From: Alphaproteobacteria bacterium UBA2784
GTDB lineage: Bacteria > Pseudomonadota > Alphaproteobacteria > Micropepsales > Micropepsaceae
DNA: 14,181 bases
Direction of reading: 5' to 3'
Assembly: GCA_002352285.1 (NCBI GenBank)
Contig: DEIC01000040.1
Coordinates: 1 to 14,181, forward strand
The translations under genes and the position numbers were made by a program. The stretch's first letter is position 1, and every line of letters begins with the position of its first letter. Of the stretch, positions 8,445-14,181 are shown piece after piece. The notes beneath the pieces were generated by a model. The model was not told the origin of the DNA. It searched no databases and saw only the letters and a program-made list of their open reading frames with translations.

Positions 8445-8819
8445 ATGATCGGTTACGCAACAGTGGGCACGAATGATCTGGCCCGCGCCACAGCCTTTTT
8501 TGATGCGGTGTTTGGCGAGATGGGGGCAAAGCGCGCCTGGTCAAACGAGCGCATGGCGGGCTGGACCACTGGCAAGGCCGCGCCCATGTTGATGGTCACA
8601 AAGCCCTATGACGGCAAGCCTGCCACCGGCGGCAATGGCACCATGATCGCGCTGGCGGCTGCCGATCAGGAAACCGTCAACAAGGTCCATGCCAAGGCGC
8701 TGAGCCTGGGCGGGAAGGATGAGGGCGCGCCCGGCCTTCGCGGCGACAATTTCTATGGCGCCTATTTCCGCGACCTCGACGGCAACAAGTACGTCGCCTT
8801 CGTGATGGTCAAGAAGTAA
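8445..8819 (+). CDS. VOC/glyoxalase-fold protein
   Basis: A 124-residue small cytoplasmic protein with two beta-alpha-beta3 modules (about residues 1-55 and 62-124), typical of the vicinal oxygen chelate superfamily. MIGYATVGTNDLARATAFFDAVF and the closing FRDLDGNKYVAFV are characteristic of the glyoxalase/bleomycin-resistance-like branch. The usual metal ligands are not evident: the His of the second module is replaced in GTMIAL, and the Glu after DGN is V117, so it may not be a classical metal-dependent lyase. It is a single-gene unit with an AAGAGAA ribosome region before the ATG, and it ends in a strong terminator at 8837-8869. Substrate unknown. Confidence 0.87.
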   Translation: MIGYATVGTNDLARATAFFDAVFGEMGAKRAWSNERMAGWTTGKAAPMLMVTKPYDGKPATGGNGTMIALAAADQETVNKVHAKALSLGGKDEGAPGLRGDNFYGAYFRDLDGNKYVAFVMVKK

Positions 8820-8830
8820 GTCCTGACATG

Positions 8831-8870
8831 AAAGAACCCCCGGTGCCGGAAAGGCGCCGGGGGTTTTTTG
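8831..8870. terminator. Strong intrinsic terminator, possibly bidirectional
   Basis: An 11-bp GC-rich stem (8837-8847 with 8853-8863, one G-T pair) encloses a GGAAA loop and is followed by six T (8864-8869) on the plus strand. It ends the VOC transcript 17 nt past its stop. On the minus strand the stem is followed by TTCTTT, so it may also stop the convergent diiron operon, whose last stop codon is 12 nt away. Confidence 0.93.
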
Positions 8871-8881
8871 TTGGGCAGTCC

Positions 8882-9994
8882 TTACTCGGCAGCGACCGAA
8901 GAGACCGGCGTGAACTTGCCGCCATTGATCTGGATGAGATAGCGGATGCCCTCTTCCGCAATATCATCGCCCACCATGCGGTCGCCCTCCTGGTGCAGCT
9001 CGGCCATATCGACATAGGCGGCATAATGCGCCCGTGTGCGATCCGTGATGATGCCCGCTTTCAGCAGCGTCTTGATGAGCGTTCGGAAAATTGACGTCGT
9101 ATCGCGCATGCGTTCACGCATCCGCGCCACCGTCAGCGCCTCCATGAAGCGGGCCTGCACTTCCTGCCAGGTCAGCCCGAACTCCTCATAGATCGACTTC
9201 TTCTGCTCGGGGCTGCCGAGATTGAAGAGAAGACCCTGGAACACCGCCAGCGCCCAATCCTCGATCTTGTCGCGCTCTTCGGTAGAGAGGTGAGGAATGG
9301 TGCGGTCGGCCCAGATTTTTCCGAACTTGTGATGGAACGCCTCGTCCGTCATCACCAGCTGGCACAGGCGCACCAGCAGCGGATCACGCGCATAGGTATA
9401 GAACGTGGCAAAGGCGCCCATGGCGAGGCCCTCGACCAGCATCTGCATGCCGACGAGCTTCTTCCACACGAAGGGCGAGTTGACCATTTCAGTGAGCAGA
9501 TTGCCCAGCGCAGGCCCGACCGGCAGCGGCTTGCCCCAGCGCGCCTGCACATATTTTGAAAACGCCGTGACGTGCCGCGCCTCTTCGCGCGTCTGGTTGG
9601 CGGCATATTCCTGAGCACCGGGATCGCGCAACACATGGCAGAGCGAGGCCGACAGCGACAAGGCCCCCTGCTCGCCATGCAGGATCGACGACAGCGACCA
9701 GTGGACCGAACGGTTGACGAGCGCGACGCGCTGCGCCTCGGTCAGCCGGTCGCCAATGCCGATGGCAAGCTCCATGTTCATGTGCGGCGGCAGCAGATAT
9801 TCCTTCGCCGTATCGAACGGTGCGGCAAAGTCGATGTATTTCCTGTCGAGCGGGTCCCAGAAATGATCGTGCGTCGCCGAGATGATTTTGTCGAACGCGG
9901 TTGAGCGCCGTCCATAGCGCTCAACTTCCATCATCGAGGCAAAATCATCGGGATCGGCCGCATCATAGGCCGGGTCTTTGGTAATATTGGCCAT
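8882..9994 (-). CDS. Ferritin-like diiron protein, downstream tandem copy
   Basis: A 370-residue, mostly helical soluble protein with a complete carboxylate-bridged diiron ligand set: E108 (HGEQGAL), E138 and H141 (REEARH), E188 (MLVEGLA), E218 and H221 (TDEAFHH). The four-helix spacing is nearer to soluble acyl-ACP desaturases and related oxidases than to ribonucleotide reductase R2. Such centres activate O2 for hydroxylation, desaturation or N-oxidation; the substrate here is unknown. I chose the ATG at 9994 because the sequence after it matches the tandem copy; the frame extends upstream into the neighbour. Its ribosome site (GGAG) is inside the end of the upstream gene, with a 7-nt gap, implying coupled translation. 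By hand alignment it is about three quarters identical to the upstream copy, with divergence concentrated around residues 61-100 and 275-300. Confidence 0.88.
   Translation of the reverse strand: MANITKDPAYDAADPDDFASMMEVERYGRRSTAFDKIISATHDHFWDPLDRKYIDFAAPFDTAKEYLLPPHMNMELAIGIGDRLTEAQRVALVNRSVHWSLSSILHGEQGALSLSASLCHVLRDPGAQEYAANQTREEARHVTAFSKYVQARWGKPLPVGPALGNLLTEMVNSPFVWKKLVGMQMLVEGLAMGAFATFYTYARDPLLVRLCQLVMTDEAFHHKFGKIWADRTIPHLSTEERDKIEDWALAVFQGLLFNLGSPEQKKSIYEEFGLTWQEVQARFMEALTVARMRERMRDTTSIFRTLIKTLLKAGIITDRTRAHYAAYVDMAELHQEGDRMVGDDIAEEGIRYLIQINGGKFTPVSSVAAE
9309..9361. repeat. 53-bp exact repeat, copy A
   Basis: This stretch is identical at every base to 10432-10484 in the paralogous gene. 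It encodes the DEAFHH metal-ligand helix. Elsewhere the two genes differ at synonymous positions even where the protein is identical, for example around REEARH. Confidence 0.9.
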
Positions 9995-10001
9995 GCCGCG
10001 C

Positions 10002-11126
10002 TTACTCCGCGGCCACAGCCGACAGTGGCGAGAACGCCTTGCCGCCATTGATCTTGATGAGCTGGCGGATTCCCTCTTCGGCAATGTCGTCGCCGATCAT
10101 GTGATCACCCTCGGCGTGCAGCTCGGCCATGTCCACATAGGCCGAATAGTTCGCGCGTGTGCGGTCCGTGATGATGCCGGCCTTGAGCAACGTCTTGATG
10201 AGCACGCGGAAAATGTTTGTGCTCTTGGAAAGCTCATGGCGGATCTGCACATCGGTCAGCGCTTCCATCACGGCGGCCTGCACCCACTGCCAGTCAAGCC
10301 CGACCTGGGCATAGACCCACTGCTTCTGCTCGGGGCTGGCAAGATTGAAGAGCAGCGTGTTGAAGACTTCCAGCGCCCAGTCTTCGATCTTCTCGGCTTC
10401 GCCTTTGGAAAGATGCGGGATCGTACGGTCAGCCCAGATTTTTCCGAACTTGTGATGGAACGCCTCGTCCGTCATCACCAGCTGACAGAGTTTCACCATC
10501 AGCGGGTCTTTGCCTTGCGAATAAAAGGTCGCAAACGCGCCCATCGCAAGACCTTCGACCAGCATCTGCATGCCGACGATTTTCTTCCAGACGAGAGGCG
10601 AGGCGACGAGTTCCGTCAGAAGACCGCCCAGCGCCGGACCAACCGGCGCAGGCTTGCCCCAGCGCGCCTGGATGTATTTGGCAAAGCCGGTCACATGGCG
10701 CGCTTCTTCGCGCGTCTGGTTGGCAGCATATTCCTGTGCACCCGGATCGCGCAGGATGTGGCAGAGCGAGGCCGACAGCGACAGCGCGCCCTGCTCGCCA
10801 TGCAGGATCGACGAGAACGACCACAGCGTATTCAGATTGGCGAGCTTGATTTTCTGATCCTCATTGAGCTTGTCGGCGACCGCCGTCTTCAGCTCCATGA
10901 TGAGGTCGGTATCGACCATGTAGTTCTTGTTGATGTCGAACGGTTCGGAAAAGTCGATGTACTTCTTGTCGAGCGGATCCCAGAAATGGTCATGCGTCGC
11001 CGAGATGATTTTGTCGAAGGCCGTTGAGCGCGCGTTATAGCGGTCAACATCCAGCATCGTCTGGAAGTCACCGGGATCAGCGGCGTTGTAGGCAGGATCC
11101 TTGGTGATGTTGGCTTGCTCAGACAT
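10002..11126 (-). CDS. Ferritin-like diiron protein, upstream tandem copy
   Basis: A 374-residue paralog of the next gene and the first gene of a two-gene operon. All six predicted iron ligands are kept: E111 (HGEQGAL), E141 and H144 (REEARH), E191 (VEGLA), E221 and H224 (TDEAFHH). No signal peptide or membrane helix is seen. The ATG at 11126 has a strong GGGAGG ribosome site 6 nt upstream; the in-frame ATG at 11195 would add 23 residues translated across the FNR-like box and is unlikely. I infer a dioxygen-activating oxidase, oxygenase or desaturase. It lacks the third histidine of AurF-type N-oxygenases at the expected position (V217). Both copies end in nearly the same AAE-terminated tail, which supports a tandem duplication. 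Confidence 0.88.
   Translation of the reverse strand: MSEQANITKDPAYNAADPGDFQTMLDVDRYNARSTAFDKIISATHDHFWDPLDKKYIDFSEPFDINKNYMVDTDLIMELKTAVADKLNEDQKIKLANLNTLWSFSSILHGEQGALSLSASLCHILRDPGAQEYAANQTREEARHVTGFAKYIQARWGKPAPVGPALGGLLTELVASPLVWKKIVGMQMLVEGLAMGAFATFYSQGKDPLMVKLCQLVMTDEAFHHKFGKIWADRTIPHLSKGEAEKIEDWALEVFNTLLFNLASPEQKQWVYAQVGLDWQWVQAAVMEALTDVQIRHELSKSTNIFRVLIKTLLKAGIITDRTRANYSAYVDMAELHAEGDHMIGDDIAEEGIRQLIKINGGKAFSPLSAVAAE
10432..10484. repeat. 53-bp exact repeat, copy B
   Basis: Identical to 9309-9361 in the downstream paralog. Both copies lie at the same codons of the tandem genes, which suggests gene conversion after duplication. Confidence 0.9.
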
Positions 11127-11181
11127 GGAAACCTCCCGGGGAGAGTTGAGGGTGCTCTTGGATACCGAGTGTGCCGCGTCT

Positions 11182-11195
11182 TTGATTTGAATCAA
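11182..11195. promoter_or_regulatory. Perfect FNR/FixK-type box upstream of the diiron operon
   Basis: TTGAT-TTGA-ATCAA matches the FNR/FixK consensus TTGAT-N4-ATCAA at all ten defined bases. Its centre is about 62 bp upstream of the ATG at 11126. A weak -10-like TATCCA at 11164-11159 (minus strand) would put the box near -37, close to but not at the usual activating position of -41.5, so activation or repression are both possible. FNR-family proteins control genes in response to oxygen or, through FixK, to a kinase cascade. Confidence 0.7.
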
Positions 11196-11197
11196 GG

Positions 11198-11221
11198 AAA
11201 AATGACGCCGCCGTCACTTTT
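11198..11221 (-). terminator. Probable terminator of the YCF48 gene
   Basis: On the minus strand AAAAGTGACG, loop GCGG, then CGTCATTTTT form a 10-bp stem (one G-T pair) whose 3' arm ends in five T. A second short hairpin (TGCTGC/GCAGCA, 11221-11235) lies just before it. It sits between the YCF48 stop and the FNR-like box and would insulate the diiron operon. The T tract is short and partly paired. Confidence 0.4.
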
Positions 11222-11365
11222 GCTGCAATGCAGCATGGCGGGCGCGGTGGCGCCAAAGACCGCAGCGCCAAAGACAAAGGGCGCAGCAGCGTTGCCGCCG
11301 CGCGCCCCTTTGCCCCCCGCTTGTCCGGGCTGCAGCAAGCCGCAGCGCCGGTCAGTTGGCTGATC

Positions 11366-12517
11366 TCAGCTCCCGCTGCCCGCCGCCTGCACAGCCACAC
11401 CCATCTCGCCAAAGACGGCGATCTGGCCGGGCGCAGCCTCAAGCACGGCTGACAGACCCTTGCGGTCCGCGCGGTTGGTGACAGACCAGGTAAGGCCCTT
11501 GTCAGACGAAACGATGATCGTGCCGCCAAGGCCGACCATCACGATCCGCCCATCGGCAAGCTCAACCCCGCTGGCCAGTGATTCCGGCGTGCTGGTTTCG
11601 GCTTTGGTCCAGGTCGAACCCAAGTCGGTGGAGCGCCAGACATTGCCGCGCATGCCATAGGCAAGAAGCGTTCCGTCGGAAAGCGCCATCCCGCCCCACA
11701 GCGAGCCGTCATAGCCCGTCGCGATAAGGTCCCAGTTCGCGCCCTTATCAAGGCTGCGATAGATGTAGCCCGCCTCGCCCGCAATGAAGAGCGAACCGTT
11801 CGGGCCCGTGAACGCGCCGTTGAGGTGATAATCGTCATCGACCGCGCTCGACAGACGGCGCTTGTCCCAGGTCGCGCCGCCATCATTGGTGATCGCGGCA
11901 AAACCGAATGCACCAGCCACAACGCCCGTATTGGCGTCTGCGAAGACGAGTGTCAGCACCGGCGTATCTGGCCGCATTTCATAAAGCTCGGCACCGGCAT
12001 CCATAATGGCCGAACTGCCCAGCCCGCCGTCATCCTCCTCGGCGAACTCGTCCTCGACCCCGCTATCAACCGGCGGCGGCGCCAGCGGCGGCGGGTCGGG
12101 CTGCAAGAGTGAAATCTCGCGGTCATACTGCAGCGTCCAGGTTTCGCCGCCATCGGTCGTCTTGAGCACGGTCGTATCGTGGCCGGCAGCCCAACCCGTA
12201 CTGGCGTCAACGAAATAGACCGACGTCAGCGTCGCGCGCGTTGGCACAGCGCGTGCCTGGCGCCAGGTTGCGCCATTATCGTCGGAAAGAATGATGTGGC
12301 CAAATTCGCCCACAGCCACAAGGCGGCTGCCGGCATGTGCAGCCCCGATCAGAAGATTGCTTGCAATGAGGCCCGAGGGCTCGGCATAGCCGTTCTCAGC
12401 GCCGCCCGCCGCGAGCACCGGCATGATCGCAACGCCGGAAAGAACAAGGCTGGAGCCAAAAAGCGCGGCCAGCGCCTTCTTTGCCGCGGATTTTCTGATC
12501 GAACCCATACGCATCAT
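11366..12517 (-). CDS. YCF48/BNR-type beta-propeller protein, exported
   Basis: A 383-residue exported protein built from beta-propeller blades. Residues 1-37 form a signal peptide (basic KSAAKK, hydrophobic LFGSSLVLSGVAIMPV, cleavage near LAA). Six Asp-box motifs (S/T-x-D-x-G-x-T/N-W) lie at residues 78-85, 120-127, 210-217, 255-262, 296-303 and 337-344, mostly 41-45 apart. Between the second and third is a Pro-rich then acidic insertion (about 139-168). The fold resembles YCF48/HCF136, a photosystem assembly factor, but bacterial members beside DUF1302 and DUF1329 genes are not photosynthetic and have no settled role. The ATG at 12517 has an AGGTG ribosome site; ATGs two and four codons in are alternatives. 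A strong terminator separates it from DUF1329. No RND-type transporter gene, often found next to such genes, is present here. Confidence 0.85.
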   Translation of the reverse strand: MMRMGSIRKSAAKKALAALFGSSLVLSGVAIMPVLAAGGAENGYAEPSGLIASNLLIGAAHAGSRLVAVGEFGHIILSDDNGATWRQARAVPTRATLTSVYFVDASTGWAAGHDTTVLKTTDGGETWTLQYDREISLLQPDPPPLAPPPVDSGVEDEFAEEDDGGLGSSAIMDAGAELYEMRPDTPVLTLVFADANTGVVAGAFGFAAITNDGGATWDKRRLSSAVDDDYHLNGAFTGPNGSLFIAGEAGYIYRSLDKGANWDLIATGYDGSLWGGMALSDGTLLAYGMRGNVWRSTDLGSTWTKAETSTPESLASGVELADGRIVMVGLGGTIIVSSDKGLTWSVTNRADRKGLSAVLEAAPGQIAVFGEMGVAVQAAGSGS

Positions 12518-12540
12518 GTCACCTGATCCCGTTCATGCCC

Positions 12541-12554
12541 GCACACATGTGTGC
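12541..12554. promoter_or_regulatory. Perfect 14-bp palindrome upstream of the YCF48 gene
   Basis: GCACACATGTGTGC is a perfect dyad in the 63-bp gap between the upstream terminator and the YCF48 start, 24 bp before the ATG at 12517. Its placement suits an operator for a dimeric regulator. No family is recognised, and a chance origin is possible. Confidence 0.3.
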
Positions 12555-12580
12555 CGGCAAATCGTAAGCCACACATCATC

Positions 12581-12620
12581 AAAAAAACAGGCCCGGCTTT
12601 GCGTTTCACAAAGCCGGGCC
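12581..12620 (-). terminator. Strong intrinsic terminator after the DUF1329 gene
   Basis: A perfect 12-bp stem (12590-12601 with 12609-12620) with a 7-nt loop is followed, on the minus strand, by CTG's TG and then seven T (12587-12581). It lies about 45 nt past the DUF1329 stop and should end most DUF1302-DUF1329 transcripts before the YCF48 gene. Confidence 0.92.
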
Positions 12621-12664
12621 CGGTCATTCACATCAAACCCTCAGGCGGCTGGCGCCGTCAGGTC

Positions 12665-14050
12665 TTAGCGCTTGCCCATGCCGCGGATCGCCTGCGGCGT
12701 GTAGCGGTCTTCGTTCAGCTCGTCGGCGAAGTAGTTCTCCGGCGGCTCTTCGCCACGCAGCGTCGAGGCGAGGTAACGGCCGTCCTGGAGGTCATACATC
12801 AGCTCTGCCACGCCGCCGCAGGTCGGCACGTGATAGAAGTTGACGCTGTGCAGCTCCTGAACGCGCCACAGCTCGCCGCGGCCGTCATACATTTCCGAGC
12901 CCACGATCGTGGTCGAGTCCTCGTCAATGTGGAAGACGCGGCGCGAATAGACGTGGCGCGTGCCGGGACGCAGCTTCGCTTCGACCGTCCACACGCGGTG
13001 GAGCTCGTAGCGCGCCAGTTCCTGATTGATGTTCAGCGGACGGATCAGGTCCGCATACTTCGAATTCAGGAGGCGGTAGCTGTTGTAGGGCACATAACGC
13101 TCGAACTTGCCAACCAGCTGCCAGTCATAGCGGTCCGGCGCGCCGTTATAGCCGTCAAACGCGTCCGACGTGCTCATGCCGTCCGTGTTCGTGCCGGGGT
13201 TGTCGTACGAGATGTCCGGCGCGCGGCGCACGCGGCGCGTGCCCGGGTTGTACTGCCAGGCCTGACGGGGAGCGACCGTGGCGTTCAGCGACTCGTGAAC
13301 CAGGATCACGTTACCGGCAAGACGCGCCGGAGCGATCGTGTTCGCGATGTAGAGGATCGACACGTTGTTGAGGTCTTCGGCGCGCGTCTTGCCCGGATCC
13401 GACCAGCGCAGGATGGCTTCATCCTGCACGATGATCGGGGTGGACGAGCCGTCACGCTGAACCGGGAACGCTGCGAACTGGCGGGTCAGCTTGAACCCGC
13501 GGAAGCGCAGCGTGTGGTTCCAGATGGCCTCAAGGCCGTTATTCGGGATCGGGAACGGCGCGCCCATGATCGCGCCGAGCACGCCCGCGCCATCAAGGCT
13601 GCCATCGCCACCGCGGATGAGATCGCCCGCCGTAGCATTGCGGCGCGACGCGTCATACACGAACTGCGGGTTCGAGCAGGTGCGGCGCGACGTATAGACA
13701 TCCATGAAGAAGCTGTCGCGGTTCTGCAGAAGGGCCTTGGCGCCTTCCGTCAGATTGTCCGCATACTGGCTCATGTTGGCGGCCGTAATGCGGAAGAGCG
13801 GCTGATCGCCCGGGAACGGATCAGGCGGCTGCATCGTCGCCGGATCATAGGTGATGCCCGAAGGCGGTGAAGTCAGCCCGCCATCCCACGCAGGGATCGT
13901 GCCAGCCGCATTGCCAGCGATCTCGCCACCCATCGGGTTGAGATCCTGGCCAAGGCGTGCCGCCACCTCATCGGGCACCTTGGCAAGGGCGGAGCCGGCA
14001 AGGACTGCCGCCGCCATGGCCGAGGCAAGAAGGGTCACTTTACGGTTCAT
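12665..14050 (-). CDS. DUF1329 periplasmic protein
   Basis: A 461-residue protein of the DUF1329 family (PF07044), full length for the family. Residues 1-23 are a signal peptide ending GSALA, with no lipobox cysteine, so it is probably periplasmic. The family hallmark is visible just after it: LNPMGGEIAGNAAGTIPAWDGG (residues 37-58). The rest is beta-rich, with the typical closing region of aromatic and charged motifs such as RRVFHIDEDS and GELWRVQELH. The family's fold is related to lipoprotein-carrier folds (LolA/LolB) and is suspected to bind a hydrophobic ligand; the exact role is not established. An AGGAGG ribosome site lies about 10 nt before the ATG. It follows a DUF1302-type gene by 50 bp, the usual pairing. 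Confidence 0.92.
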   Translation of the reverse strand: MNRKVTLLASAMAAAVLAGSALAKVPDEVAARLGQDLNPMGGEIAGNAAGTIPAWDGGLTSPPSGITYDPATMQPPDPFPGDQPLFRITAANMSQYADNLTEGAKALLQNRDSFFMDVYTSRRTCSNPQFVYDASRRNATAGDLIRGGDGSLDGAGVLGAIMGAPFPIPNNGLEAIWNHTLRFRGFKLTRQFAAFPVQRDGSSTPIIVQDEAILRWSDPGKTRAEDLNNVSILYIANTIAPARLAGNVILVHESLNATVAPRQAWQYNPGTRRVRRAPDISYDNPGTNTDGMSTSDAFDGYNGAPDRYDWQLVGKFERYVPYNSYRLLNSKYADLIRPLNINQELARYELHRVWTVEAKLRPGTRHVYSRRVFHIDEDSTTIVGSEMYDGRGELWRVQELHSVNFYHVPTCGGVAELMYDLQDGRYLASTLRGEEPPENYFADELNEDRYTPQAIRGMGKR

Positions 14051-14100
14051 CTAACTGTTTCCTCCTGATGGTGTGCCTTGCGGTTTCTCCGTCCCCCGCA

Positions 14101-14181
14101 TCAGAACGAGTAGGAAGCCGTGAATGAAGCAAAATCCTGGTCGATGGCTTTGTTGGTGATGTCACCGCCAAAGAAGTTCGT
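14101..14181 (-). CDS. C-terminal end of a DUF1302-type outer-membrane protein, partial
   Basis: Only the last 26 codons are in the window, read on the minus strand. They end in DFASFTASYSF followed by TGA. A terminal Phe with alternating hydrophobic residues is the beta-signal of outer-membrane barrels. This ending, plus the DUF1329 gene 50 bp downstream, fits a DUF1302 protein, the regular partner of DUF1329. Most of the gene lies beyond the right edge. Confidence 0.7.
   Translation of the reverse strand, partial: TNFFGGDITNKAIDQDFASFTASYSF

Noticed and set aside
9978..11027. A 349-codon plus-strand open frame across the diiron gene
   Set aside because: It mirrors the conserved minus-strand gene, and a very similar shadow frame exists opposite the paralog, which explains its length.
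11127..11195. Earlier start of the upstream diiron gene at 11195
   Set aside because: It would translate through the FNR-like box, and the extra residues are absent from the paralog; the ATG at 11126 has a strong GGGAGG site.
11236..11365. Short direct repeat GCGCCAAAGAC and GC-rich inverted repeats after the YCF48 stop
   Set aside because: The repeats are too short and imperfect to support an element or array; no gene-like frame fits here.
12551..13870. A 439-codon open frame on the plus strand, antisense to the DUF1329 gene
   Set aside because: Its residues are dominated by Arg, Ala, Val and His with no motif, as expected of an antisense shadow of a GC-rich gene; the minus-strand product has a signal peptide and clear family hallmarks.

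Overview
The window reads as chromosomal DNA of a GC-rich alphaproteobacterium, probably a Hyphomicrobiales or Parvibaculales member. The main clues are a UbiH-type hydroxylase gene divergent from a glnK-amtB pair, an AmtB with a signal peptide and a long Ala-rich loop, and the general gene content. No RNA genes, insertion sequences, phage genes or CRISPR arrays were seen. The lineage assignment is inference.

Layout. (1) 90-2019, minus: a ubiquinone-pathway-type FAD monooxygenase followed 4 nt later by a small exported protein with a fibronectin-III-like and a PAN/apple-like domain. (2) 2201-4359, plus: a nitrogen-regulation operon, with a sigma-54-like promoter, a leader with mutually exclusive hairpins, glnK, a possible small membrane protein and amtB. 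(3) 4388-4545: a palindrome-rich noncoding element between convergent operons. (4) 8347-4561, minus: a tightly packed four-gene operon of a crotonase-fold enzyme, an AlkB DNA-repair dioxygenase, an acyl-CoA dehydrogenase and an HsaA/DszC-like flavin monooxygenase, with ATGA and TGATG overlaps. (5) 8445-8819, plus: a VOC-fold protein ending in a strong terminator. (6) 11126-8882, minus: two tandem ferritin-like proteins, about three quarters identical to each other, each keeping a complete 4-Glu/2-His diiron ligand set, with a perfect FNR/FixK box upstream. (7) 14181-11366, minus: the C-terminal end of a DUF1302-type outer-membrane protein, a DUF1329 periplasmic protein, a strong terminator, and a YCF48/Asp-box beta-propeller protein.

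How the genes work together. GlnK and AmtB form the standard ammonium uptake and sensing pair. The acyl-CoA operon looks catabolic, acting on CoA thioesters and possibly on an aromatic or steroid-like ring through the HsaA-like enzyme, with AlkB embedded in it. DUF1302, DUF1329 and YCF48 proteins commonly travel together as an envelope set, often near genes for handling hydrophobic compounds. The least explained part is the diiron pair, whose promoter carries an oxygen-responsive box. That pair is the best candidate here for undescribed biology.
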